Positions 36,007 through 45,047 of a stretch of 64,000 bases of DNA are shown in pieces. The notes below the pieces were generated by a model. It was not told where the DNA came from. It saw only the letters and a list, made by a program, of their open reading frames with translations, and searched no databases. Every line of letters begins with the position of its first letter. The stretch's first letter is position 1. Position numbers and translations under genes: made by a program. The stretch lies in assembly GCA_023511795.1 (NCBI GenBank), contig JAIMAU010000004.1:118382-182381 (forward strand), read 5' to 3'. Origin of the DNA: Armatimonadota bacterium (GTDB lineage Bacteria > Armatimonadota > UBA5829 > DTJY01).

Positions 36007-37926
36007 ATGTCTTCGCTATACATCGCGCCATTAGTCATTCTCCTAACGTTTACAGCTGCGAAAATTGAGCCTCTTGGCCAGCCATGTCGTGCCAAGAACA
36101 TCCTTTCAACCTTAATGATTACCGACCGCGAAACAGGGCGAGAAACACTTGTTCTCGGCAATACAAATGAAGCCATGCATATGGAGTTGATATTCCTTGA
36201 CTTCGAGAACGGCACAGCAAAGGCATATACTGCTCCTGCCGGGTCTGGTGCTTGGGCACTAATCGAAGTTCCTGGCGATAGACTGATAGTTGGCACGCAT
36301 TACGATGGAATGTTTATGGTCTTTGATCTTAAAAAGAAGGAATTCGTGAAGACCATCAAGTTTCCAGGAGAAAGCTATATTTGGAACTTTGCAATTGGCA
36401 GTGATGGGCGTGTCTATGGCGGCACTTATCCTGGCGGGAAACTTGGAGCATTTGACCTTGAAACATACGAAGTCGAGGATTGCGGTGCTCCCGCCCAACC
36501 AAACCTCTACCTTCGAAATGTATCTTCTTTACCTGACGGGCGAATTCTCTGCAGCTTTGGACAAGAGAAACCAACAACAATGGTTTACGACCCCAAAGCT
36601 AAAAAGTGGGAGCCGGCTCCTAAGCAGCTTGAAGGCATAACGCAAGGAATTTGCTGGAACGGATACTTTATATCGGGCAGCTCTGCATTCGACAGCTCGC
36701 TACAACCTATCAAACCACCCTTCCCTACACCGCCCGCTGAGAGAGGCACTTGGTATGTTGACCTCCGCTTGACTAGGGACGATGTGTTATACATACGCCA
36801 GGGGCGTGCTATCTACCGGTACACCAAGGGGGAAAACGCGCTTTCTCTCGTGACTGATGTTTACCTTCACGGTGGGGGCATCGTTGCTGCAAGCAAGAAA
36901 GGCCTCCTAATAGGTATTAAGGGACAAGATTATTTTGTCATCAAGCCTGGCGACGCCACAATACGTCCTAAACCAATACCCACTGAATCACAACCCCGCC
37001 CCACCCTTTTCCTTGAAGCAGACACCTGCAGGAGGTTATGGGGTGGCCCTCACTTTGGCCAAACATTGTTCTACCTAGATACAAAAACAAAACATGTAGT
37101 AAACACAAGCAATGTAAGCGACCACGGAGGCGAAGTTTACGATGTTGCTTTCTATGAGAATAGCGTTTATGCTGTTTCCTATGTTTGGGGCGAAATAATA
37201 AAATTCGATCCTGACAAGCCCTGGGACCAATGGAACCACAAGAATCCACGGACAATTGCGGCACTCAACCCGAAGGGCTACATTCGTCCTATTGGTGGCA
37301 TTACCCTAGGTCCAGACAACAAACTCTATTCAGGCTGGATGGCAAAATATGGTGCCTACGGAGGCGCCATCGCTATTACAGACCCAAAGACAGAGCAGAC
37401 CGAACTCATCGAAAACCCGCTCGGCGAGCAGGCTATCCAAGCTGTCGTCCCTACAGAGCGGTACCTATATGTTGGCACTTCTCTGGCTGGAAACGGCCTG
37501 CCGAATAAAAAAGGTGAACCGCCAAAGCTCGGGATAATTGCACTATCGACAAAGAAAGTTGTATGGTCAAAAGACATTGATGGCGTTGGCTATATTCGCC
37601 CATTTGCCTATGACTCTGAAAGCCGCCGTCTCGCTGTCTCTGTCGGTGGAAAAGTTCAGCTCTTCGATACAACAAAGCGTGAGTTTATCACCGATGGAGA
37701 AGACATCCCGCCGCTTAATAGCAACTCTACCTCAGCGGTGATAAACGGCATTGTATATTACGGCAGTGAGAATGCAGTAATTGCATTAAACCTACGAACC
37801 GGCAAAGTCAATCGCATCGTTGAGGCTCCCTCAAACATCTCCTGCGTCACAGCCGACTCCGAAGGAAGAATCTACTTCGCATGTGGAACAGATGTTTACG
37901 CGGTCAAGGAGGATGGCAATGATTGA
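36007..37926 (+). CDS. Exported beta-propeller protein
   Basis: 639 residues. A short hydrophobic N-terminus (MSSLYIAPLVILLTFTAA) suggests export. The rest is made of repeated propeller-blade-like beta segments, such as LIVGTHYDGMFMVFDL, DGRVYGGTYPGGKLGAFDL, YYGSENAVIALNLRTGKVN and ADSEGRIYFACGTDVYAV. Such WD40/YVTN/SMP-30-like proteins may bind ligands or be lactonases or lyases; no metal or catalytic set can be fixed by eye. It lies between a GH172 gene and an amidohydrolase gene (8-base overlap), so all three probably act in one glycan pathway. Confidence 0.7.
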   Translation: MSSLYIAPLVILLTFTAAKIEPLGQPCRAKNILSTLMITDRETGRETLVLGNTNEAMHMELIFLDFENGTAKAYTAPAGSGAWALIEVPGDRLIVGTHYDGMFMVFDLKKKEFVKTIKFPGESYIWNFAIGSDGRVYGGTYPGGKLGAFDLETYEVEDCGAPAQPNLYLRNVSSLPDGRILCSFGQEKPTTMVYDPKAKKWEPAPKQLEGITQGICWNGYFISGSSAFDSSLQPIKPPFPTPPAERGTWYVDLRLTRDDVLYIRQGRAIYRYTKGENALSLVTDVYLHGGGIVAASKKGLLIGIKGQDYFVIKPGDATIRPKPIPTESQPRPTLFLEADTCRRLWGGPHFGQTLFYLDTKTKHVVNTSNVSDHGGEVYDVAFYENSVYAVSYVWGEIIKFDPDKPWDQWNHKNPRTIAALNPKGYIRPIGGITLGPDNKLYSGWMAKYGAYGGAIAITDPKTEQTELIENPLGEQAIQAVVPTERYLYVGTSLAGNGLPNKKGEPPKLGIIALSTKKVVWSKDIDGVGYIRPFAYDSESRRLAVSVGGKVQLFDTTKREFITDGEDIPPLNSNSTSAVINGIVYYGSENAVIALNLRTGKVNRIVEAPSNISCVTADSEGRIYFACGTDVYAVKEDGND

Positions 37927-39019
37927 TTGCCACGTCCACCTTAATAACATTGGCGGGGAAGAGGAGCTAGAACATACGCGCAAATATGTCGGCTTAGACC
38001 GTATGAACATTGTGTGTGGCATTAACCGCGAGAATGTCAATGCCAACCCTCAGGCATTCCTTGCGAAAATAAAATTCCCTCAGAACTTTTATATTTTCCC
38101 CTGCCTTGACCACGCCAACTACTTTTCGGGTGGGAAGCTTTCCACTCCATCCCTCGCTGAGCAGGTTGACCGTCTTGTCGCTATTGGGGCAGATGGCATT
38201 AAAATGCTTGAGAATAAACCAACGCATAGAAAACTAGTAGATAAACCAGTAGATGGCGAATACTTTCATGATTACTTTGCCCGCGTTGAAGAAATTGGCA
38301 TACCAATACTCTGGCATGTAGCCGACCCAGAGGAATTCTGGGACCCGGCGCTCACACCACAATGGGCAAAGAGCCGCGGATGGGGCTATGACAGAACATT
38401 TGCCCCCAAGGAACATCTCTACACAGAAGTGGAAAATATTCTCCACCGCCATCCGCGGCTGAAGATTATCTTTGCGCACTTTTATTTTCTATCTGCCAAC
38501 CTGCCCAGACTATCATCGCTCTTCGACCGCTTCGAGGGAGTTCATGTTGACCTCGCCCCTGGAATTGAGTTGCTGTATAATTTGTCAAAGGACCCTGAAA
38601 CAACACGCAACTTCTTTATCCAATATTCCGACCGTATTCTCTTTGGTACCGACATCTCAAACCACCAAACTCCTGAGGAAAATCGAATACGCGCCGGCAT
38701 AGTTATACGCTGGTTGGAGACCGAAGATGTATATCGCGTGCCAGAAGGAGCCGATTTCCTTCTTGGCCCGCCTGAAGACGGTATTATCAGAGGACTCAAG
38801 CTTCCAGAGAATGTACTCCAAAGGATTTACAACCTTAACTTTGAACGCCTTGCAGGGCCCAAACCACGTCCACTTGATTGGGACCTTGCCGCTGAGGAAT
38901 GCGAACGCTTGGCGTATGAGATTTCATTCCTAAATGACATCCCCACCAATGAAACCATTGCAAGCCGTACTGCAGAGATTCTAAAAAGATGGCCAAGAAA
39001 ACCAGATGATAATTATTAA
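37919..39019 (+). CDS. Amidohydrolase-family metal-dependent hydrolase
   Basis: 366 residues of the amidohydrolase-2 type. The metal-binding HxH is at the very start (MIDCHVHLNN), with later histidines in ILWHVADP and IIFAHFYF and the aspartate in RILFGTDISNH. No signal peptide is visible, so it is cytoplasmic. Relatives hydrolyse lactones, decarboxylate ring acids or act on sugar derivatives; the reaction is not assigned. AAGGAGG (37906-37912) fits the ATG at 37919 (6-base spacing) better than the ATG at 37913, and the gene overlaps the propeller gene by eight bases. Confidence 0.78.
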   Translation: MIDCHVHLNNIGGEEELEHTRKYVGLDRMNIVCGINRENVNANPQAFLAKIKFPQNFYIFPCLDHANYFSGGKLSTPSLAEQVDRLVAIGADGIKMLENKPTHRKLVDKPVDGEYFHDYFARVEEIGIPILWHVADPEEFWDPALTPQWAKSRGWGYDRTFAPKEHLYTEVENILHRHPRLKIIFAHFYFLSANLPRLSSLFDRFEGVHVDLAPGIELLYNLSKDPETTRNFFIQYSDRILFGTDISNHQTPEENRIRAGIVIRWLETEDVYRVPEGADFLLGPPEDGIIRGLKLPENVLQRIYNLNFERLAGPKPRPLDWDLAAEECERLAYEISFLNDIPTNETIASRTAEILKRWPRKPDDNY

Positions 39020-39060
39020 GCTCAAATAACTGTCTAGTGGCTCAAAAATGCTCGGCAAGT

Positions 39061-39104
39061 AATCCCTTCTCCCATCCGCAAGCTAGCGAATGAGAGAAGG
39101 GATT
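39061..39104. terminator. Hairpin between convergent genes
   Basis: AATCCCTTCTC (39061-39071) pairs with GAGAAGGGATT (39094-39104) around a 22-nt loop, in the 100-bp gap between the amidohydrolase and the sialate O-acetylesterase genes. It could serve both directions; T-runs are weak. Confidence 0.5.
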
Positions 39105-39119
39105 CTGAAATTAGAACAA

Positions 39120-40472
39120 TTAATTATCAGTCCTAAATGGTGAGGCAGGCAGGTCGGCACCATTGAAAAGATTAACATCCGGACAGTCGGACCAGCCGTA
39201 CCTAACCGCAAAAGGTTTCTGAACTTCAGGGATATAGACAACTACGTTTTCTCCAACAATTTCCGCCTTGGCTGGCACAAAATTATGGTCTTCCCCAGCA
39301 ACCGTGAATCCTTTAAGGTCGCCACCCTTTGAATGAAGTCCTTTAGCCCAATCAAAGCTAAGAATTGCTTTGTTGCCTTCAACTATCATCGACTTGTAAA
39401 TTGGGCCTGAGTAGACGATATTCTCGCCATAGGCGATTCCTCGGGCAAGAAGGCCTAAGCGTTCTCCAACCGGTTTCTTTTGCTTTGGATGGATGTCTTC
39501 ACAGTCCCCATAGTCGGTTATTACAACAATGCCAGTGTTTGGAACGGTCTGTGCAGTGAAAAGTTGCGCCTCTCTGAGCTCAGGCCATGTATCAGGCTTG
39601 CTTGTCCTTCCATACGGAGCAAGTTGAACAATCAGAAATGGGAAATCACCTTGAGCCCATGTGTCTCTCCAACATTTAATCATTGTTGGAAGGAGAATGC
39701 GATATTCCTGCGCACGCGAAGCATTTGATTCGCCTTGATACCAAATAACGCCCTTAATTGCATATGGCACAAGCGGCTGTATCATGGCATGATAGAGATA
39801 AGCTACTGGCCGCCCGCCATCTTTTCCAACCAAATCACGCAATTCTGGCACGACAAGCAGTGCCCTAATGCTTGTCCACGATTCGGCAGGTGTGCCCCCG
39901 ACTGATGAATCAATCAACCCTACCGGTACCTTTAGGGCTTTGCGAAGATGCTGACCGAAATAATAACCAACGGCCGAGAAATTGGCAACACTCTCTGGAG
40001 TACACTCCTTCCAGGCTTGTGGAAGCGGCGCGGGATCTTTCGTCTTCGGCACAAGATAAAGCCTAAGCATTGGATCTTTCGCAGTTTTGATTTCTGTTTC
40101 GGCGTTCTCAACGCGGCTCATTGGCCAAGCCATGTTCGATTGGCCGCTGCATAACCAGACCTCGCCGACGAGAATATTCTTGATTTCGATGTCATTAATC
40201 CGCATGGTAAAAGGACCGCCAGGCTTAAGTGGATTCAACCATACAATCCAATTACCATTATGAGCAGTTGTAGTGACTTGTTGATTCTGAAACTTTACAG
40301 TCACTTTCTCACCAGAATCTGCAGTACCCCAAACTGGAACACGCACCCCCTGCTGAAGGACCGCATTATCGGAAATTAGACCATTAGGCTTAACCTCTGC
40401 AAATACTGCCAAAGAGACAAGACCAAGAATCAAAACCGAACATAAGCAAACAAGAATAATTCCTCTCTTCAA
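39120..40472 (-). CDS. Secreted sialate O-acetylesterase-like protein
   Basis: 450 residues. A signal peptide (LKRGIILVCLCSVLILGLVSL) leads into a beta-sandwich (DNAVLQQGVRVPVWGTADSG) and an SGNH-type esterase domain. The serine lies in VWLCSGQSNMAWPM, with GTPAESW and IKGVIWYQGESNA as further family blocks. It would remove acetyl groups from sialic acid or from acetylated polysaccharide. The TTG at 40472 has GGAGG six bases upstream (minus strand) and starts the signal peptide cleanly; the frame open to 40637 would pass through its own promoter. Confidence 0.85.
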   Translation of the reverse strand: MKRGIILVCLCSVLILGLVSLAVFAEVKPNGLISDNAVLQQGVRVPVWGTADSGEKVTVKFQNQQVTTTAHNGNWIVWLNPLKPGGPFTMRINDIEIKNILVGEVWLCSGQSNMAWPMSRVENAETEIKTAKDPMLRLYLVPKTKDPAPLPQAWKECTPESVANFSAVGYYFGQHLRKALKVPVGLIDSSVGGTPAESWTSIRALLVVPELRDLVGKDGGRPVAYLYHAMIQPLVPYAIKGVIWYQGESNASRAQEYRILLPTMIKCWRDTWAQGDFPFLIVQLAPYGRTSKPDTWPELREAQLFTAQTVPNTGIVVITDYGDCEDIHPKQKKPVGERLGLLARGIAYGENIVYSGPIYKSMIVEGNKAILSFDWAKGLHSKGGDLKGFTVAGEDHNFVPAKAEIVGENVVVYIPEVQKPFAVRYGWSDCPDVNLFNGADLPASPFRTDN

Positions 40473-40499
40473 ACCGCACCTCCAAACATTACTGCGAAA

Positions 40500-40529
40500 A
40501 GTGTACAAGCAGGCTTGGCGATATGTCAA
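40500..40529 (-). promoter_or_regulatory. Promoter of the sialate O-acetylesterase gene
   Basis: Minus strand: TTGACA (40529-40524), an 18-nt spacer and TACACT (40505-40500). The leader to the TTG start is about 20 nt and carries GGAGG. Divergent from the lysA promoter 30 bp away. Confidence 0.55.
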
Positions 40530-40559
40530 GAACGATTGCTTGCTCAAAGCTCCGCGGGT

Positions 40560-40588
40560 TTGACATTGGCGTTTTTTCATGTTAGATT
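40560..40588 (+). promoter_or_regulatory. Promoter of the lysA operon
   Basis: TTGACA (40560-40565), a 17-nt spacer and TAGATT (40583-40588). The transcript would start near 40595, right at the hairpin 40593-40624. Confidence 0.6.
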
Positions 40589-40592
40589 GTAG

Positions 40593-40628
40593 CGAACCAG
40601 TGTGCGCCAATAGAAACTGGTTCGTTTT
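40593..40628 (+). terminator. Terminator-like hairpin in the lysA leader, possible attenuator
   Basis: CGAACCAGT (40593-40601) pairs perfectly with ACTGGTTCG (40616-40624), followed by TTTT (40625-40628). It lies just downstream of the promoter and 37 bases before the lysA ATG. A terminator here would act on the nine-gene operon rather than end an upstream gene, because the upstream gene points the other way. Confidence 0.6.
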
Positions 40629-40665
40629 ATACTTCAATCAATGCCTTTTGAGGGATTAAGAAGAT

Positions 40666-41988
40666 ATGCTTTTTGGAACACAAAAAATAAATTCAAAAGG
40701 CCACCTAGAAATCGGTGGCTGCGATACCGTAGAACTGGCTGAGAAATTTGGAACGCCGCTTTATGTGATGGACGAAGCACACCTGCGGCAGAACTGTCAA
40801 GCTTATTTAAACAGCTTCCGAACGCGCTATCCAAACACCGAGATTGCGTTTGCTGGCAAAGCATTTTTGCCAATGGCAATGTGCCGTATAGTTGACCAAG
40901 AAGGCCTTTATCTCGATGTTGCGTCTGGAGGCGAACTCTACACAGCACTTAAAGCTGGCTTCCCGCCCGAACGAATTTTGCTTCACGGCAATTGCAAGAC
41001 TGCGGATGAGCTACAAATGGCGCTTGACAACGGCGTTGGACGGATAGTCGTCGACAACCTTACAGAACTAGAGAAGCTTAACACCCTAGCGGTCGAACGA
41101 AAACAAAAAGCACAAATCCTTTTTCGCGTTACACCAGGAGTTGATCCACATACCCACCGTCTAATAAGTACTGGCCAAGAAGACACTAAGTTTGGATTCA
41201 ACATAAAAAGCGGGGCAGCAATGGATGCTGTTCGAAAAGCCCTCGATTATCCAGGCATTGAATTGCGAGGAATACATTGTCATGTGGGTTCGCAATTGCT
41301 CGACACAGAAGCGCATACCGCAGCCATAGATGTGATGGTGGAATTCGCCAAAGAAATCCTCGACGAAACCGGCTTTCTAATTGAAGATATTGACACTGGT
41401 GGCGGACTAGGTATTAGATACGTCGAGGGCCAAAACCCACCGACGATTGACCAATTTGCCAATGCTGTAGTTAGTGCACTAAAGCGCTCATTGGACAAGC
41501 ATTGTTTTCCAAAACCCCGTCTAATTCAAGAGCCTGGGCGCTCAATCGTTGGGACGGCAGGCATAACACTCTACCATGTTGGAGCCGTAAAAAAAGTTCC
41601 AATACCCCAAAAGCCAGGGTATAAGACTTACATAATTGTGGATGGCGGGATGAGTGACAATCCGCGGCCACTGCTTTATGGAGCACTTTACGAAGCAATT
41701 ATAGCAAACCGGGCAAACGAACCTGCTACTCAAATAGCAACTATATCAGGCAAGCATTGTGAGACTGACACACTCATACCGGAGGCAAGGATTGCTGAAA
41801 CTCAACCTGGCGATGTGCTTGCCGTGTTCTGCACCGGTGCATACACTTTTGATATGGCTAGCAACTACAACCGTTTTTGCAGACCTGCGGTCGTACTCGT
41901 CCTGGACGGACAAGCCGACGTGATTGTCGAGCGTGAGAGCCTCGAAGATCTTATCAGACGAGAAATAATCCCACCCCGTCTTAGGTAG
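40666..41988 (+). CDS. lysA: Diaminopimelate decarboxylase
   Basis: A 440-residue PLP enzyme making lysine from meso-diaminopimelate. The PLP lysine is K65 in IAFAGKAFLPMAM. The barrel shows GIHCHVGSQL and DIDTGGGLGIRY, EPGRSIVGTAG binds phosphate, and the C-terminal CETDTLIPEARI and CTGAYTFDMASNYNR supply partner-subunit residues. It heads a run of nine same-strand genes with gaps of 62 bases or less. Confidence 0.95.
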   Translation: MLFGTQKINSKGHLEIGGCDTVELAEKFGTPLYVMDEAHLRQNCQAYLNSFRTRYPNTEIAFAGKAFLPMAMCRIVDQEGLYLDVASGGELYTALKAGFPPERILLHGNCKTADELQMALDNGVGRIVVDNLTELEKLNTLAVERKQKAQILFRVTPGVDPHTHRLISTGQEDTKFGFNIKSGAAMDAVRKALDYPGIELRGIHCHVGSQLLDTEAHTAAIDVMVEFAKEILDETGFLIEDIDTGGGLGIRYVEGQNPPTIDQFANAVVSALKRSLDKHCFPKPRLIQEPGRSIVGTAGITLYHVGAVKKVPIPQKPGYKTYIIVDGGMSDNPRPLLYGALYEAIIANRANEPATQIATISGKHCETDTLIPEARIAETQPGDVLAVFCTGAYTFDMASNYNRFCRPAVVLVLDGQADVIVERESLEDLIRREIIPPRLR

Positions 41989-42003
41989 CAAAGGAATCTT
42001 CAA

Positions 42004-42618
42004 ATGCTTAACATACAAGAAATTGCCATGTATGTGGTGGCATTTCTGATTGCCGTAACGGTGCATGAGTATGCCCATGCACGCGCCGCTGTATCCGCCG
42101 GCGATGAGACACCAAAACTAAACGGTAGAGTTTCTCTTAACCCAATTGACCATCTTGACCCAGTCGGCACGCTAATGTTCGCGTTTACACTTTTATATGG
42201 ATTCGGCATTGCGTGGGGGAAACCTGTACCTGTCAATCCGTATAATTTTCGAAGCCCTCGCTGGGACCAGCTAAAAGTTTCAATATGGGGGCCCGTATCA
42301 AATATCATTGTGGCATTTGTATTATCAATGATTTATCGATTCAACCTCGTTCCCATTTCAGGGGCTTTCCAAAAACTTTTCTTCATCCTGATATTGTTCA
42401 ACTTGAGAATTGCTTTCTTCAACCTAATTCCGGTTCCGCCGCTAGATGGTTCACATATACTTTCAAGCCTACTCCCAATCAACCAAGCACGAACTTACGA
42501 CCTGTTGGTGGCCCGTTATGGCATCCTCCTACTAATCCTACTCATCTTCACAGGGATCGCGGGTATGATTACTAATGTGCCAACCAATCTATTCATCCGC
42601 TTATTCTTGGGAACATAA
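42004..42618 (+). CDS. Site-2 protease-family (M50) membrane peptidase
   Basis: A 204-residue membrane protein with the zinc motif HEYAH (residues 21-25) in the first segment and the second metal ligand in VPPLDGSHIL. Several hydrophobic helices fill the rest. It is the short, PDZ-less type common next to lysA/trpS/scpA in many bacteria. The substrate is unknown. The start is 15 bases after lysA. Confidence 0.88.
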   Translation: MLNIQEIAMYVVAFLIAVTVHEYAHARAAVSAGDETPKLNGRVSLNPIDHLDPVGTLMFAFTLLYGFGIAWGKPVPVNPYNFRSPRWDQLKVSIWGPVSNIIVAFVLSMIYRFNLVPISGAFQKLFFILILFNLRIAFFNLIPVPPLDGSHILSSLLPINQARTYDLLVARYGILLLILLIFTGIAGMITNVPTNLFIRLFLGT

Positions 42619-42647
42619 AAACAAGAATAGCAAAATTGGAGACGCGC

Positions 42648-43661
42648 ATGGCGAAACCTCGAGCAGTAAGTGGAATGCAGCCAACAGGAATGCTTCACTT
42701 AGGAAACTTGGAAGGCGCCTTGTGCAACTGGGTGCGTCTTCAAGATGAATACGACCTTTTTGCATTCGTTGCAGATTGGCATGCTCTAACAACGCTTTAT
42801 GCCGAACCAAAACTAATTGCAAAGTATACAAAGGAACTAGTAATAGACTATGTAGCCTCAGGCCTTAACCCCGAAAAAACCACCATTTTCAGACAATCTG
42901 ATGTAAAAAACCACGCAGAACTTCATCTTCTTTTATCTATGATCACACCAGTATCATGGCTTGAGCGCGTGCCTACGTATAAAGAAAAACGCCAAGAGCT
43001 ACGACCTGAAAGCCCATCATATGGGCTTCTCGGCTATCCCGTTCTCCAAGCGGCAGACATCTTGATTTACAATGCGGAAGGTGTTCCGGTTGGGCGCGAT
43101 CAACTGCCACATCTTGAGGTTACAAGGGAGATTGCTCGAAGGTTCAACTCACTTTATGGGCTTATTTTTAAAGAACCGCATGCCATATTAACCGAGACAC
43201 CCGTAGTCATTGGCCTGGATGGGAGAAAAATGAGCAAATCACATGAGAACACCATCCTGATTTCCGACTCCCCAGAAGTTGTTGAGGAAAAGATACGAAC
43301 TATGTACACCGACCCTCTTAAGATATATAGAACAGATATCGGCCATCCAGAGACCTGTCCTGTTTTTCAGCTTCGCCTCATCTATGCTAAGGAGGAAGCG
43401 GCTCAAGTCGAACGCAAATGTAAAGCTGGTGAAATTGGCTGCGTGCAAGACAAACAAGAGCTGGCAAAGGCAATCAACCAAAGGCTCGAACCAATCAGAA
43501 AACGAAGACGAGAATTGGAGCAACAGCCAGAGCTAATCGACCAAATACTCGCAGATGGCGCCAGACGCGCCAGAGTCGTCGCGCAAGAAACGATGGAAAA
43601 AGTGCGGGAATCAATGGCATTTAACAACCAAACTCTGGTAAGCTATAATATAATGAAATAA
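42648..43661 (+). CDS. trpS: Tryptophanyl-tRNA synthetase
   Basis: A 337-residue class I synthetase. The HIGH-type motif is PTGMLHLGN near the N-terminus and the KMSKS motif is DGRKMSKSHENT. QAADILIYNAEGVPVG is the tryptophan-enzyme block. ATG 42648 has GGAG six bases upstream; TTG 42636 in the same frame lacks one. Confidence 0.94.
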   Translation: MAKPRAVSGMQPTGMLHLGNLEGALCNWVRLQDEYDLFAFVADWHALTTLYAEPKLIAKYTKELVIDYVASGLNPEKTTIFRQSDVKNHAELHLLLSMITPVSWLERVPTYKEKRQELRPESPSYGLLGYPVLQAADILIYNAEGVPVGRDQLPHLEVTREIARRFNSLYGLIFKEPHAILTETPVVIGLDGRKMSKSHENTILISDSPEVVEEKIRTMYTDPLKIYRTDIGHPETCPVFQLRLIYAKEEAAQVERKCKAGEIGCVQDKQELAKAINQRLEPIRKRRRELEQQPELIDQILADGARRARVVAQETMEKVRESMAFNNQTLVSYNIMK

Positions 43662-43723
43662 TAGCAGCTTTGGCAAGCATTGGCTGCCACAAAAACAGCT
43701 TTGACGAACGACGGAGAAGTTTA

Positions 43724-44479
43724 ATGTCAGTTGAGTCAACAACCCAAACCGGTTGTACAATCAAGTTGCCGATATTTGAAGGACCACTTGACTTACTCCT
43801 TCACCTCATTAGAGAACACAAACTCAACATTTATGATATTCCAATCGTGGAAGTGACTGAACAGTATTTGCGTTATCTTTGGTTGATGGAGTCGCTTGAC
43901 CTAAATATCGCAGGCGAGTTTTTTGTGATGGCAGCTACATTACTCGAGATTAAGTCCCGAATGCTACTTCCCAGCCCAGTCAAAGAGGAAGAAGGCAAAG
44001 ACGAAATTGACCCACGCGCTGAGCTGGTCGAGCGCCTTCTGGAATACGAAAGATATAAGAAAGCAGCAGAGTCTCTTCGTATCTTTGAAGACAATCGTCA
44101 GAAAGTTTTTTGGAGGCTCACGGACGAACTTGAAAGCTATGATGCTCCGCTGATTCCGCTCAACCTCGAGGCCATGGACCTCATCCTTGCACTCAAGCAA
44201 ATGCTCGCCGAAATAGGAGAGGGTTCTGAGGAGGTTACCAGTCTCGAACGGCAGAAAATTACACTTCGGATGAAGATGAGTGAAGTCCTAAGGAGAGTTC
44301 GAAGCAACCCAGAAGGCATAAACTTTCGTGAACTGTTTATTTCCAGACCGACGCGAGTGGAGATTATTATTACATTTCTGGCATTGCTGGAATTACTTAG
44401 ATTAGGAAAGGCAAAAATTCACCAAAAGCAAGTGCTTGGGGATATTACCATTTGCGCACTTGATGAACAAGTGTCATAA
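43724..44479 (+). CDS. scpA: Segregation and condensation protein A
   Basis: A 251-residue kleisin that bridges SMC heads in the chromosome-condensing complex. It has the family start PIFEGPLDLLLHLIREHKL, DIPIVEVTEQYL, and a C-terminal winged helix (VEIIITFLALLELLRLGKA). The ATG has GGAG seven bases upstream; the frame open from 43670 is not needed. scpB follows four bases after the stop. Confidence 0.93.
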   Translation: MSVESTTQTGCTIKLPIFEGPLDLLLHLIREHKLNIYDIPIVEVTEQYLRYLWLMESLDLNIAGEFFVMAATLLEIKSRMLLPSPVKEEEGKDEIDPRAELVERLLEYERYKKAAESLRIFEDNRQKVFWRLTDELESYDAPLIPLNLEAMDLILALKQMLAEIGEGSEEVTSLERQKITLRMKMSEVLRRVRSNPEGINFRELFISRPTRVEIIITFLALLELLRLGKAKIHQKQVLGDITICALDEQVS

Positions 44480-44483
44480 AACG

Positions 44484-45047
44484 ATGGATCATGAAAGCAT
44501 AATTCCAAACGGAAAGATAAAAAATATACTAGAATGCATGCTTTTTGTCTCGCCTCAACCTCTAATTGTTAGGCAAGTAGCCCAATCTCTTGAAATCGAC
44601 GAGGGAGAGGTCGAGAGGGCTATTCACGAATTAAGGTTAGATTACAATGGACGGGGACTGCAGATTGTCCGCATAGCTGGCGGGTATCAGATGTGCACCC
44701 GTCCAGAGTACGCCGACGACATTGCAAAGCTGTTAAAACCCGAGCGCGTCAGGCTTTCCAGGGCAGCTCTCGAAACCGTTGCAATTATTGCTTACCGACA
44801 GCCAATTACAGCACCTGAAATTGAGGCAATTCGCGGCGTAAATTCCGATGGCGTGCTTCACACGCTTTTAGAACGCGGACTTATAAAGCAGGTTGGGCGA
44901 AAGGAAACGGTCGGACGACCCATTCTTTACGCTACTACGGAGGAGTTTCTGAACCACTTTGGATTGAACGATTTATCGGAACTACCAGAGCTTGAGGAAG
45001 TCGAGTTGCCCGAGTCTAACCTAGAGAAGTCAAATGAAGAATCATAA
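44484..45047 (+). CDS. scpB: Segregation and condensation protein B
   Basis: A 187-residue winged-helix protein that dimerises and binds ScpA. Typical blocks are LECMLFVSPQPL, LSRAALETVAIIAYRQPIT and VGRKETVGRPILYATT. Two starts are possible, ATG 44463 and ATG 44484; neither has a clear ribosome site, and the gene is probably coupled to scpA. The acidic tail is usual. Confidence 0.93.
   Translation: MDHESIIPNGKIKNILECMLFVSPQPLIVRQVAQSLEIDEGEVERAIHELRLDYNGRGLQIVRIAGGYQMCTRPEYADDIAKLLKPERVRLSRAALETVAIIAYRQPITAPEIEAIRGVNSDGVLHTLLERGLIKQVGRKETVGRPILYATTEEFLNHFGLNDLSELPELEEVELPESNLEKSNEES

Noticed and set aside
40473..40637. Longer N-terminus of the sialate O-acetylesterase
   Set aside because: It would be encoded across the gene's own promoter and the lysA promoter; the signal peptide begins at TTG 40472.
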